Position numbers and translations under genes: made by a program
Shown here: piece after piece, positions 1 through 7,762 of the stretch
How positions within the stretch are numbered: position 1 is the stretch's first letter
Layout of the letters: each line of letters opens with the position of its first letter
Notes under the pieces: model-generated
What the model saw: only the letters and a program-made list of their open reading frames with translations
Told to the model about the DNA's origin: nothing
Database searches by the model: none
Assembly (NCBI GenBank): GCA_001303705.1
Contig: LJUI01000094.1
Span: 1-9,606, forward strand
Direction: 5' to 3'
Length of the DNA: 9,606 bases
From: a candidate division TA06 bacterium SM23_40
GTDB taxonomy: Bacteria > LJUI01 > SM1-40

Positions 1-212
1 CCGACGAGGAAGCCGAGCAAGCCCGGGACTTCGCGGACGGCCTGCACAACACCGACCTGAAAGGCATTGATGCCCAGCTCCTCTTTAGCGAAATTGTTGA
101 ACAGAACCCGCCAGACAGCATACCCCGAGTACAGGAAAAAGGTGCTTACGGCGATGGTGTGAATGCTGACATCTCTGCGCCTGAAGATCGATGAGCTCCT
201 TTGCGTTGGCAC
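1..212 (-). CDS. MFS transporter, N-terminal part, cut by the left edge
   Basis: Reading the minus strand from the GTG at 212-210 gives an open frame of 70 codons that runs off the window. The residues include FFLYSGYAVWRVLFNNFAKE, then GINAFQVGVVQAVREVPGLL. This is the usual start of a major facilitator superfamily permease: a first membrane helix, a short loop ending in an E-L-G-I type segment, then the Q-V-G-V/L-x-x-A-x-R-E-x-P-G-L-L segment opening the second helix. Family membership is therefore fairly safe, but the substrate cannot be told. The start is unclear. GTG 212 and an in-frame GTG at 236-234 have no good ribosome site, while a good AAAGGAG (202-196) lies 7 nt before an in-frame ATC codon (188-186). 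The gene lies downstream of the alcohol dehydrogenase on the same strand but 310 bp away, so it probably has its own transcript. Confidence 0.7.
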   Translation of the reverse strand, partial: MPTQRSSSIFRRRDVSIHTIAVSTFFLYSGYAVWRVLFNNFAKEELGINAFQVGVVQAVREVPGLLGFLV

Positions 213-259
213 CAGCTTCGCAGTCTGCGACGCCACCTGCCCCGGGGAGGTCGGGATGC

Positions 260-317
260 CCGGCCTCGCCGTGCGTGTCCGGGCCTCGCTGTGCCTGCCC
301 CGGCGTTGCGGTGCGTT
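260..317. repeat. Degenerate 20 bp tandem repeat, three units
   Basis: Units of about 18 matching bases begin at exactly 20 bp steps: 260 (CCGGCCTCGCCGTGCGTG), 280 (CGGGCCTCGCTGTGCCTG) and 300 (CCGGCGTTGCGGTGCGTT). The first and third agree at 14 of 18 positions by eye. The array runs directly towards the 15 bp array that starts at 324. Confidence 0.5.
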
Positions 318-323
318 CCGGCT

Positions 324-398
324 GGCGTGTGGGACGCGGGCATGTGGGGCGCTGACCTGTGAGGCGCCGGCGTGTGGAGCGCCAGCGTGCGGGGTGCG
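324..398. repeat. 15 bp tandem repeat, five units
   Basis: Five consecutive 15-mers share a common pattern: GGCGTGTGGGACGCG (324), GGCATGTGGGGCGCT (339), GACCTGTGAGGCGCC (354), GGCGTGTGGAGCGCC (369) and AGCGTGCGGGGTGCG (384). A partial unit may follow from 399. The units are diverged, which suggests an old array. A 15 bp unit keeps reading frames open on both strands, giving pentapeptide-like translations (A-C-G-A-P type on plus), but no ribosome site or known protein supports expression. Function is unknown. Confidence 0.75.
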
Positions 399-496
399 AG
401 TGGACGCGGGGCTATTGGACGGCGCGCTGGCGGGCAGTACGTCTGGCTGCTGATCGGCGCACGGTCGCAGACGGATCTGAGTCGGATATCTGAACG

Positions 497-522
497 GGAG
501 GCGCTGTCGCAATCGGCGCTCC
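497..522 (-). terminator. Possible weak terminator after the alcohol dehydrogenase
   Basis: Immediately after the dehydrogenase TGA (525-523) the minus strand can fold GGAGCGC against GCGCCTCC with a one-base bulge and a loop of about 11 nt. No T-run follows, so intrinsic termination would be weak. It may instead be a 3'-end stabilising hairpin, or chance in GC-rich DNA. Confidence 0.25.
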
Positions 523-1716
523 TCACAGCGCCCGGCGGTAGATCTCTATGATCGCCTCGCGATCGAGCGGACGTGGATTGGTGATGAACTCCTCTCCCCT
601 GCCGTACACACGGAGGGCGTCGTCGGCCATCATTCCGAACTTGCTGTCATCGATGCCGCAATCGGAGAGCTTCGTCTCCATCTTCACGGATCTCATCCAG
701 GCACGCAACTCCTCGATGCCGGCACAGGCTGTCTCGCTCTCCGTGAGCCCCTCATCCTTGAGGCCGAAGATCTCGCGCCCGAACAGCGCGTAGCGCTCGG
801 GAGTCGTCTCCGATGTGAATTCCATGACCACAGGCAGAAGGGCCGCGAGGCCTCTGCCGTGACTGATGTCGTAGTGTCCGCTCAGCGAGTGCTGGAGTAC
901 ATGTATGGGAGCCGAAGAGCCCCTCCTCGGGCTCCCGATGACGCCGCAGAGGGCGACGGTGCTGCACCATGACAGGTTGCTTCTCGCTTCGAGGTCATCC
1001 CCATTCTCCATCGCCCTCGGGAGATACTCCATCACTGTCCTCACGATGCCCTCGGCGATCCTGTCAGAGAGCGGGCTTTCCGTTGACGATGTGAAGTAGG
1101 TGTCGACCGCATGGCAGATGATATCGATCCCGCCATCACCGGTGACATGAGGGGGAACAGAGAGCGTCAGTTCCGGGTCGATGATCGACGTGGCCGGGAA
1201 TAGATGGTATCCCCAGATGACTGCCTTCTCGTGTGTATCCCAGTTGGTGACGACGGCGCCGCCGTTTCCTTCCGATCCGGTGGCAGCGACAGTGGGGACG
1301 AGAAGGATGGGGAGTGCCTCGGTGCTCCGCACGTGTCCCGGAAGCCACGTCGCGATGTGCGCCCAGATCGGCTCGCCGCTTTTCACGCAGGCTGCGATCG
1401 CCTTGGCGGCATCCATCGGACTGCCGCCGCCCAGCCCGATCACCAGGTCACACCCGGCTTCCCTGGCCTTCGCTGCGCCTCGGTCGATCGTCGCCGCTCT
1501 GGGGTTCGGCTCGACCTCATCGAAGAAGACAGGCGAAACGCCCGCCCGCCTCAGCGCTGAACCGACTCTGTCGAGAACGCCGAGTTTTCTCATCGACGTC
1601 TTCCCCGTCACGACCAGCGCTCGCTTCCCCAGGGCGTTCGCCTCGGCTCCAATCGTCTCGATCTTTCCCGGTCCGAATATGATCTTGGTCCGGAATTTCC
1701 ACATGAACGAATCCAT
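523..1716 (-). CDS. Iron-containing alcohol dehydrogenase
   Basis: This is a group III (Fe-ADH, PF00465) NAD(P)-dependent dehydrogenase of about 397 residues, the usual length. It reversibly oxidises an alcohol to an aldehyde or ketone in the cytoplasm; the physiological substrate is not evident. The N-terminal dinucleotide-binding part carries [13 protein letters not shown] and the hallmark [13 protein letters not shown] (residues about 97-109), followed by ATGSEGN near 147-152. The metal site is complete: D199 and H203 in [11 protein letters not shown]273 in [11 protein letters not shown] and H287 in YDISHGRG, with the family's 4- and 14-residue spacings (numbering from the upstream ATG at 1719). 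Two ATGs are adjacent. The second (1716) is preferred because GGAGG lies 6 nt upstream of it but only 3 nt from the first. It is 88 bp after the OPT stop and may be co-transcribed or have its own promoter. Butanol-dehydrogenase-like subfamilies are the closest in feel. Confidence 0.93.
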   Translation of the reverse strand: MDSFMWKFRTKIIFGPGKIETIGAEANALGKRALVVTGKTSMRKLGVLDRVGSALRRAGVSPVFFDEVEPNPRAATIDRGAAKAREAGCDLVIGLGGGSPMDAAKAIAACVKSGEPIWAHIATWLPGHVRSTEALPILLVPTVAATGSEGNGGAVVTNWDTHEKAVIWGYHLFPATSIIDPELTLSVPPHVTGDGGIDIICHAVDTYFTSSTESPLSDRIAEGIVRTVMEYLPRAMENGDDLEARSNLSWCSTVALCGVIGSPRRGSSAPIHVLQHSLSGHYDISHGRGLAALLPVVMEFTSETTPERYALFGREIFGLKDEGLTESETACAGIEELRAWMRSVKMETKLSDCGIDDSKFGMMADDALRVYGRGEEFITNPRPLDREAIIEIYRRAL

Positions 1717-1742
1717 CATACTCCTCCAACCCTTACTCCACC

Positions 1743-1751
1743 ATTATCTCA
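1743..1751 (-). promoter_or_regulatory. Possible extended -10 promoter for the alcohol dehydrogenase
   Basis: On the minus strand TGA precedes GATAAT (1748-1743), giving a TGn extension and a 5 of 6 match to TATAAT, about 24-27 nt before the dehydrogenase start. No recognisable -35 hexamer lies 17 nt upstream. It would let the dehydrogenase be expressed apart from the upstream operon. This is inferred from motif only. Confidence 0.3.
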
Positions 1752-1790
1752 GTACTCGCGTCGCGCCGGCTCGATTCCCTCGACAAGATT

Positions 1791-1805
1791 GACCTCAACG
1801 AGGTC
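1791..1805 (-). terminator. Small hairpin after the OPT transporter stop
   Basis: A perfect 6 bp inverted repeat, GACCTC-GTT-GAGGTC, begins a few bases after the OPT stop codon (TAG, 1810-1808). The following minus-strand bases (AATCTTGTC) are only mildly T-rich. It could act as a partial terminator between the operon and the dehydrogenase. Confidence 0.3.
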
Positions 1806-1807
1806 CA

Positions 1808-3787
1808 CTATGTCGCTTCCCGTCTTTCTGACGATCCTTCTGGCCCCCCGCGCACACTGTACAGCACAAGCAGCGCCGCCAGGATCCCGAACATGAGGAG
1901 GGAGACGAGACCGGTCAGGGGCCCCATCCATGCACCATCCGCCTCCAGGGGCACGAGCCTGGAGAGATCGACCCGCCTCCACGCAAAGAACGCGAGGATT
2001 ATCCCCATCACTGCCCCGCCCGCGATGAGACCGGAAGCAAACAGAACGCCGCGGTCTGTACGCCGTTTCTTCACCCCGGCATCCCTCACTCTGCCCACCC
2101 CCCACCGCACGAGGCCGCCCGCCATGACAGGTGTGCTGAGCGATATGGGGAGGTACAGACCGACAGCAAACGGCAGGGACGGGATCCTCATCAGTTCCAC
2201 TACAGCCGCGATTGCGGCGCCCACGAAGACGAGAGCCCAGGGAAGGGTACGGGTCATCACCCCCTCCACGACAAGCGACATGAGTGTCGCCTGGGGAGCC
2301 GACAGTTGCTCGGACGGGATGCCGTATGCGCTATTGAGGAGGAAGATCGTCCAGCCGACGAACAGGGCTGACGTGAGCACGCCCACCAGCTCGCCCATCT
2401 GCTGGCGTCTGGGAGTGGCGCCCACGAGGTAGCCGGTCTTGAGATCCTGCGAGACGTCGCCGGCGATGCAGAGCGCGATGCAGACGAGAGCGCCCACCGA
2501 GAGGGCAGCAACCTTCCCCTCAGTTCCGGTCCATCCCAGGGCGTGGAAGATGAGCGCCGTGGCGAGCAGTGTAGCGATCGTCATGCCGGAGACCGGGTTC
2601 GATGAGCTGCCGATCAGTCCCACGATGCGTGAGGAGACGGTCACGAAGAAGAAGGCGAAGACGGCGACGAGAAGGGCGCCGAGTAGGCCGACATGGATGA
2701 ACGGCATGAGCCAGGCCAATAGTGCGACAGCGAGCACTCCCCCGAGGACTAAGGACATGGGAAGGTCGCGTTCGGTCCGCGGGCGTTCCGGCGGCGGCCC
2801 GCCTGGACCTATCCTCTTCGGGCCCAAACCCTGCATGACTTCCCTGAATCCGGCTCCGAGCGAGGAGACGATCGTGGGGCCGGCTCTGATCAGGCTCACG
2901 ATACCGCCGAGCGCCACGGCACCTGCGCCCATGTATCTGATATAGCTGTTCCAGATGTCGCTCGGCTCCAGTTCGCTTATTGGCTGCGCTGCCGCCGGGA
3001 GGAATGCACCGAGCCTGTCCCCGAAGACCGTCAGGATCGGTATGAGAACGAGCCACGCGAGTACCCCGCCGGCACAGACATAGGAGGCGATGCGGGGGCC
3101 GATGATGTACCCCACACCGAGGAGCTCAGGGGTGAGATCGATCCCGATCTGGGCTCCACGTACCGGTCTGACGTTCCAGTGCGGGGAGTGCTCCCAGTAC
3201 CTGAATCCCATGAGATAGTAGTTGTACAGCGCCCCGATGCCGACGCCGGTAAACACGGTCCTCGCCTTGGTCCCCCCTTCGTCCCCGGCGATGAGCACTT
3301 CGGCGCAAGCAGTGCCCTCAGGATACGGGAGCCGGCCGTGCTCGCGCACGATGAGGTACCGTCTGAGCGGGATCATGAACAGAACACCGAGCACCCCGCC
3401 GAGAAGAGACATGACGAATATCTCGAGGATCGGGATCTCCAGGCCCCAGATGATCAGTGCGGGAATAGTGAATATGACCCCCGCTGCCAGGGATTCTCCT
3501 GCCGACCCGATGGTCTGGACCATGTTGTTCTCGAGGACCGTGCCCCGCTTGAGCAGCCCTCGGAGGATCCCCATCGATATGACGGCCGCGGGAATCGAAG
3601 CGCTGACGGTCATGCCGACGCGGAGCCCGAGATAGGCATTCGCCGCTCCGAAGACGATGCCCACAAGAGAGCCGAGCACGATCGATTTGACGGTGATCTC
3701 TGAGGCGACGAACTCATCCGTCACGTACGGCTGGAACGGCTCTTCTTCGGCGGTCTGGACGTCAGTCTGTCTCGCGCCTGGTCTCAT
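1808..3787 (-). CDS. OPT-family oligopeptide transporter
   Basis: This is a polytopic inner-membrane protein of about 659 residues, typical for bacterial members of the oligopeptide transporter superfamily (PF03169, prokaryotic OPT type). Family members import oligopeptides or metal chelates with cations; the substrate here is unknown. Characteristic segments are [19 protein letters not shown] (residues about 50-68), [15 protein letters not shown] (86-100), [13 protein letters not shown] (153-165), a run of hydrophobic helices through the middle, and [15 protein letters not shown] near the C-terminus. A longer frame begins at ATG 3814, but the start at 3787 is preferred. Its ATG overlaps the upstream cyclase stop as ATGA (3787-3784), and the N-terminus then matches a short cytoplasmic lead into YVTDEF. 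An AGAGGAGG lies about 13 nt upstream, rather far, which fits translational coupling. A small hairpin follows the stop. Confidence 0.93.
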   Translation of the reverse strand: MRPGARQTDVQTAEEEPFQPYVTDEFVASEITVKSIVLGSLVGIVFGAANAYLGLRVGMTVSASIPAAVISMGILRGLLKRGTVLENNMVQTIGSAGESLAAGVIFTIPALIIWGLEIPILEIFVMSLLGGVLGVLFMIPLRRYLIVREHGRLPYPEGTACAEVLIAGDEGGTKARTVFTGVGIGALYNYYLMGFRYWEHSPHWNVRPVRGAQIGIDLTPELLGVGYIIGPRIASYVCAGGVLAWLVLIPILTVFGDRLGAFLPAAAQPISELEPSDIWNSYIRYMGAGAVALGGIVSLIRAGPTIVSSLGAGFREVMQGLGPKRIGPGGPPPERPRTERDLPMSLVLGGVLAVALLAWLMPFIHVGLLGALLVAVFAFFFVTVSSRIVGLIGSSSNPVSGMTIATLLATALIFHALGWTGTEGKVAALSVGALVCIALCIAGDVSQDLKTGYLVGATPRRQQMGELVGVLTSALFVGWTIFLLNSAYGIPSEQLSAPQATLMSLVVEGVMTRTLPWALVFVGAAIAAVVELMRIPSLPFAVGLYLPISLSTPVMAGGLVRWGVGRVRDAGVKKRRTDRGVLFASGLIAGGAVMGIILAFFAWRRVDLSRLVPLEADGAWMGPLTGLVSLLMFGILAALLVLYSVRGGPEGSSERREAT

Positions 3788-5916
3788 AGCTCTGATTCGA
3801 CCTCCTCTGCACATCGCACCTGGTTGCGGCCTAGATTCTTGGCCCGGTATAGAGCTTGATCTGCCCGTCCAACCAGTGACTCCGCATCCTCGGCATCGCG
3901 AGGGTAGGCTGCGGCGCCGATCGATGCGGTCACTGACATCATTGTATCATTGCTAGTGAACATACGCGTCTCGATCCTCTCGCGTATGCGCTCAGCGATC
4001 TTCAGTCCATAATCGAGATCAGTCTCCACCAGGACGATCGCGAACTCCTCTCCCCCGTATCTCGCCAGGGAGTCGACCGTACGGACACATTCACGCAAGA
4101 TCGAGGCGATGTCCCGCAGCACCGCATCTCCCGCCGGATGTCCGTATCGATCGTTGAGAGCCTTGAAGCGGTCGATATCGAGCATCAGTAGTGTCAGAGG
4201 CTTACGGCTCCGGCGCGATCGCTCTATCTCCAGGGAGAAGACCTCCCAGAACCTCTTATGGTTTAGCAGCCCGGTCAACCCATCGTGGATGGCCATCTCC
4301 TCCATCTCTTCATACAGCTCGGCGCGGTTCACTGCCACCGATGCCTGAGCTACGATGAGTGAAACTACCTCCGCGATGCTGTCGGTGAAGTAGTCGGACG
4401 TTCGATGTTCCATACTGAGTACGCCGATACATCGGTCCTCGAGGATCATGGGCACGCCGAGGAATGAGTGGACGCCGATCCATTCAATGTCTGCCGAGTA
4501 CACAGGGACGCGCCGCCGCCGCTGGGTGAGATCGGGTATCCGGAGGACCCGCTTGTGGCGTGCCACCCAACCCACCAGTCCTGTCATCAGACTGAAGTCA
4601 TGCCCCTCCATCAACTCCGACTCAACTCCCCGGGCGAGAACGATCCTCCCGGCGCGACGGTCCGTATCCACAACAGAGAGCACGATCCGCTCGCATCCCA
4701 CTATTCTCTGTGTTGCATCCGCCAGTACGCCGAGCACCTCGCGCGGCCTCAGTTTGTCGGAGAATCGGCGGGCCATTCCGTACAGCGCCGACACCTCGCT
4801 CAACGTCATCGCCGACTGGGCCTCGGCGCGTGCGTAACGGAGGATGTGAGATGTGACACCCGCGAACTGTTCGAGGCGATCCCGTTCAGGCCATGCGAAC
4901 GCCGCCCGCTCCTCGCTGTCGACGAGGACGACCCCCTCGAGGCTGCCATCGATGAGTACCGGCACGGCGACTATGGAGGCGATGCCGGCTGGATCCCGGT
5001 AGTAGCCCAGGGACCCTGATGAACGACCCAAGTGCTCCACAAGGAGGTACTTCTTCTCCTTCGCGACCCATCCCACAACTCCCGAACCGATCTGGATCGC
5101 AGCATCCTCGATAATCTCTGCACTGTGACTGCGGTGTGCCCGCATCACCAGTGTCTCCGCTTCGCGATCGAAAATGAAGATCGCCACCGTATGGCACTCG
5201 AATGAACGAAAGATCGAATCGGCCACGCTCTGGAGGACTTCTTCCAGGAGGCGGACTGCGGCGACGATTCTCTCGTGGTCTCCGCGGTGGGACAGCGCCT
5301 CGATCACCTCATCCTCCTCCACCTCTTCCAGAGGCTTCACTCCCAAGGTACGGACCCTGGATTCCATCCTCGACAGCTGGTCAGTGGCCGCCTTCGTGAG
5401 GACTCGCTGTCGCAAGAAGAAGTCCCCGATCAGCCACCCGAAGAACAGAAACAGACCCATGCGCAGCGTGATGGCCTGCCAGAAAAGAAGAATCGACCCA
5501 TGTACTGCGGCCGAGCTCATCTCGAGCATGAATGCACCAGCCGTGACGGCGATGCTCCACTGGAGACGTCCCGCCACTGCGGGAACGAGAGGAAGTAACA
5601 AGTAGAAGGGAAAGAGCGGGGAGTCCGGTCCGCCGGTAAGCTGGACCATCGTGTTGACGGCCACCACTCCGACCAGGAGAGCGAACGGGGATAGCCATTT
5701 GAAGGCGAGCCCCTCCTCGCGCTGTTTGATGGCCAGCACCAACAGCGTGGCTCCTGCGGCGAGCCCGAGGAAGAGTGAGAGCGCAGCCCGCGGAGGCTCG
5801 TACAGCCAGCCCAACGCACTGAATGCCAGGACGACAACGAGGGCGACCAGCGGGCCGTGATCCCTCACCATCCGCCCGTATTGGATCCGTCCTCGCCGTC
5901 TGAGTCTCTCCAACAC
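3784..5916 (-). CDS. Membrane-anchored GAF-GAF-GGDEF diguanylate cyclase
   Basis: This 710-residue signalling protein is predicted to make cyclic di-GMP from two GTP. About six hydrophobic segments lie between residues 22 and 168, followed by a charged linker (170-215). Two GAF-type sensor domains follow: about 215-362 (with GSGVVGWVAKEKKYLLV and AVPVLIDGSLEGVVLV) and about 385-531 (with MTGLVGWVARHKRVLRI and LGVPMILEDRCIGVLSME). The C-terminal GGDEF domain spans about 542-702. It begins with DGLTGLLNHKRF, has the metal-binding Asp in LMLDIDRFKALND, and has an intact GGEEF signature at 621-625. RTVD (612-615) sits exactly five residues before it, the RxxD product-inhibition site. The enzyme is therefore likely active and feedback-inhibited. 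The first codon is GTG (5916-5914) with a weak AAAGAG upstream; ATG 5871 is an alternative. It follows the SpoIID gene by 25 bp and overlaps the OPT gene by 4 bp. The GAF ligands are unknown. Confidence 0.94.
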   Translation of the reverse strand: MLERLRRRGRIQYGRMVRDHGPLVALVVVLAFSALGWLYEPPRAALSLFLGLAAGATLLVLAIKQREEGLAFKWLSPFALLVGVVAVNTMVQLTGGPDSPLFPFYLLLPLVPAVAGRLQWSIAVTAGAFMLEMSSAAVHGSILLFWQAITLRMGLFLFFGWLIGDFFLRQRVLTKAATDQLSRMESRVRTLGVKPLEEVEEDEVIEALSHRGDHERIVAAVRLLEEVLQSVADSIFRSFECHTVAIFIFDREAETLVMRAHRSHSAEIIEDAAIQIGSGVVGWVAKEKKYLLVEHLGRSSGSLGYYRDPAGIASIVAVPVLIDGSLEGVVLVDSEERAAFAWPERDRLEQFAGVTSHILRYARAEAQSAMTLSEVSALYGMARRFSDKLRPREVLGVLADATQRIVGCERIVLSVVDTDRRAGRIVLARGVESELMEGHDFSLMTGLVGWVARHKRVLRIPDLTQRRRRVPVYSADIEWIGVHSFLGVPMILEDRCIGVLSMEHRTSDYFTDSIAEVVSLIVAQASVAVNRAELYEEMEEMAIHDGLTGLLNHKRFWEVFSLEIERSRRSRKPLTLLMLDIDRFKALNDRYGHPAGDAVLRDIASILRECVRTVDSLARYGGEEFAIVLVETDLDYGLKIAERIRERIETRMFTSNDTMMSVTASIGAAAYPRDAEDAESLVGRADQALYRAKNLGRNQVRCAEEVESEL

Positions 5917-5941
5917 TTGCTCTTTACCCGTAGAGTGGAGT

Positions 5942-7240
5942 CTAGTCTGGCAATCGCGCCAGCGCCGTGCCCCGGTAGTAGTGCTCTAGGATCTTCTCGA
6001 AACTGTACCCTGCCTGAGCCATGCCTTTCGCGCCCCACTGACACATCCCCGCGCCATGCCCCCATCCCTTCCCGCGGATAATGACGTGCGAACCACGCCG
6101 CGTAAGACCGAAGCAGGGACTGTACACTGTCCGCCCCGATCGCTCATCGGTCAGAACTTGCCTGGCCTGGGCTGCGTCGAGCTCGTAGCGTCCGTGGCTG
6201 GTTATCACTTCCAGTGTACGCACCCGGCCGCTCGATGTGCGGTGCTTGATGCGGACGGCCCTCACCTGCCCGATAGCGTATTGTGAAGTACACAGCACCT
6301 CCCCGAGGTTTGAGGCTACATGAGAATGGAACGCGCCTTGCGGCCATTGACACTCCCACTCGAACCGCGGTGAGTCGCGGCAGAACGCCCTGCCTCCCCG
6401 ACGATGATCTTCAGTATCATAGGTTCCCCGCAGGTATGGCACGTTCTTCCGTCCCCAGAGTTCTCTCGCATCGGCGGTGCGGCCTCCACATGTCGAATGG
6501 TACACCGCCTCGATGACGCTCCCCTCATTCACGAGGACCATGCCACGAGTAGCACTCACCGCTCGGTCTGTCACGGGCCACTCGGCCATTACGCCGCCAT
6601 ACACCTGATCACGTTCGTCAGCCTGGAGATCGTACCCCTCCTGGGCATACCTGCCGATGTGTGAGACGGCATAGCTCCGTGCTGCCACGGCCTGTGCCTT
6701 CGCCGCCTCGATCTGTTCCTCCCCCACCGCCCCGATCTCTTTGGGCACGACACCACGCAGGTAATCCTCGAGACCCACTACGTTGATCGCGAGGTACGAA
6801 CCGTCGCGCCTGCGGCGGATCTGGAGCGATCCCCTGTACCGGTTCCCGTTTACGATGACCAGTCCTCCGCGCCCCTTGGGCACGAGTCGTATCGGGAAGG
6901 CAACATCCTTGACGCGGTGGCCCCGGCGGCTCTCGAGAGCCGGCCGACCTCCCACCAACCGTAGGCGCCAGATGCTGCCCGGCCGGTCGGTAGTGCCGCG
7001 CTTCCCCACAATGAGATCGAAGGAGACGTTGGATGTGACGGCAAGGTCGTTGACGCCGCTCAGGACCGCCACCCGGATCAGGTGTCCCCCGGCGGCCATC
7101 TCCTCCGGTCCGACGGCCGGCCCACGATGTGCCGCGAATCGAGGAGTCGTTGTGGCGCAGCCGGCTCCCAGGAGAGCGACCACAAGACCTGCCATCCACG
7201 GGAGCCGCGGAACGGAGCCTCCGGACCGTCTAATCACCAC
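5942..7240 (-). CDS. SpoIID/LytB domain protein, probable lytic transglycosylase
   Basis: The 432-residue protein belongs to the SpoIID/LytB family (PF08486), whose studied members cleave peptidoglycan glycan strands that lack stem peptides. A basic N-terminus and hydrophobic stretch ending LLGAGC28 indicate export. The Cys suggests a lipoprotein, although Gly at -3 departs from the usual lipobox. The SpoIID domain occupies about 150-428. It has YLRGVVPKEIG with the expected catalytic Glu (E168), the conserved AVAARSYA stretch (about 185-191), YHSTCGGRT (247-255), which contains the conserved His and Cys, and the C-terminal GKGWGHGAGMCQWGAKGMAQ. The region 55-145 looks like the extra beta domain found in many non-sporulation homologues. 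The start is GTG 7240, with GGGGAG 4 nt upstream; the next codon is also GTG and would have a 7 nt spacing. It lies 9 bp after the Mut7-C stop. Nothing nearby suggests sporulation, so a vegetative wall role is more likely. Confidence 0.93.
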   Translation of the reverse strand: MVIRRSGGSVPRLPWMAGLVVALLGAGCATTTPRFAAHRGPAVGPEEMAAGGHLIRVAVLSGVNDLAVTSNVSFDLIVGKRGTTDRPGSIWRLRLVGGRPALESRRGHRVKDVAFPIRLVPKGRGGLVIVNGNRYRGSLQIRRRRDGSYLAINVVGLEDYLRGVVPKEIGAVGEEQIEAAKAQAVAARSYAVSHIGRYAQEGYDLQADERDQVYGGVMAEWPVTDRAVSATRGMVLVNEGSVIEAVYHSTCGGRTADARELWGRKNVPYLRGTYDTEDHRRGGRAFCRDSPRFEWECQWPQGAFHSHVASNLGEVLCTSQYAIGQVRAVRIKHRTSSGRVRTLEVITSHGRYELDAAQARQVLTDERSGRTVYSPCFGLTRRGSHVIIRGKGWGHGAGMCQWGAKGMAQAGYSFEKILEHYYRGTALARLPD

Positions 7241-7249
7241 GCTTCTCCC

Positions 7250-7762
7250 CTAGGTGCGTCGTTCAAGCAGTGTGATGTTTCGACGCATGGCTGTCCAGTG
7301 GGAACCGCGCCAGTAGAATTTGTCGCAGTCTGGACAGTACCCGAACTCTGCGTGAGTCTCGAAGATGTATGGAGGCACCCGGTCACGCGCCCGCGAGCGC
7401 GCCGCGTGCACGAGTTCCGCATTGCACTCAGCACAGCGCGTGAAGGGATGCATCTCGTGCACGAGCCTGAAACGGGCATTCAGTTCTGCAAGCTGCTCTG
7501 CGACGGTCTCGCTCTCAAGCACCACGACCCGGGGACGCTCGGTACCCGCCAGTTGCCTGTTTCTCGTAAGAACGAGACGATCCTCGGTGAGCGCGATCCT
7601 CATGATCTCCGGATCGGCGGGCCGTCCCAGGTAGACCGCGTCGAATCCGAGCACGCGAAGCCATGTTGCGAGACGCCCGGCCATGAAATCGACCACAAAC
7701 CGCAACTCTTGGCCGTTCCCGCGCCTCGAATTCTCATCGGTGGTGTTCATGGTGGTGATCAT
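7250..7762 (-). CDS. Mut7-C RNase domain protein with zinc ribbon
   Basis: The 170-residue protein matches the Mut7-C family (PF01927): a PIN-like putative RNase fold followed by a zinc ribbon. The domain opens with FVVDFMAGRLATWLRVLGFDAVYLG (residues about 22-46, Asp at 25) and continues with ALTEDRLVLTRNRQL (57-71). The zinc ribbon has C110-x2-C113 and C143-x2-C146 around DRVPPYIFETHAEF, and ends with the family's YWRGSHW. Homologues commonly have Asp after the L-T-R motif, where this protein has Asn68, so activity may be altered. An in-frame TGA (7774-7772) lies four codons upstream, so ATG 7762 is the earliest possible start. The ribosome site there is weak, and ATG 7750 is an alternative. 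It sits between serS (151 bp upstream) and the SpoIID gene (9 bp downstream). Its RNA target is unknown. Confidence 0.88.
   Translation of the reverse strand: MITTMNTTDENSRRGNGQELRFVVDFMAGRLATWLRVLGFDAVYLGRPADPEIMRIALTEDRLVLTRNRQLAGTERPRVVVLESETVAEQLAELNARFRLVHEMHPFTRCAECNAELVHAARSRARDRVPPYIFETHAEFGYCPDCDKFYWRGSHWTAMRRNITLLERRT

Larger units (their letters stand above)
213..522. other. Non-coding spacer between alcohol dehydrogenase and MFS gene
   Basis: No convincing gene lies in these 310 bases. Both strands have open frames here, but their translations are low-complexity (Ala/Pro/His/Arg on the minus strand, Ala/Cys/Gly on the plus strand). Those frames arise from GC-rich tandem repeats whose period is a multiple of both 3 and 5. 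The spacer holds a 20 bp-period array (260-317), a 15 bp-period array (324-398) and an imperfect hairpin just after the dehydrogenase stop (497-522). A weak promoter-like pair on the minus strand (TTGCGA, 16 nt, GATATC near 484-511) might serve the MFS gene, but the match is poor. Confidence 0.6.

Noticed and set aside
163-453. Plus-strand 96-codon open frame with A-C-G-A-P pentapeptide-like repeats
   Set aside because: The pentapeptide pattern is the direct consequence of a 15 bp DNA repeat. It starts inside the MFS gene on the other strand without a ribosome site.
146-526. Minus-strand 126-codon open frame rich in Ala, Pro, His and Arg
   Set aside because: Its composition comes from the 15 and 20 bp tandem repeats. 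It overlaps the better-supported MFS frame, has no ribosome site and resembles no family.
1181-1792. Plus-strand 203-codon open frame
   Set aside because: It is antisense to the alcohol dehydrogenase, whose metal and cofactor motifs are unambiguous; GC-rich coding DNA commonly gives such shadows.
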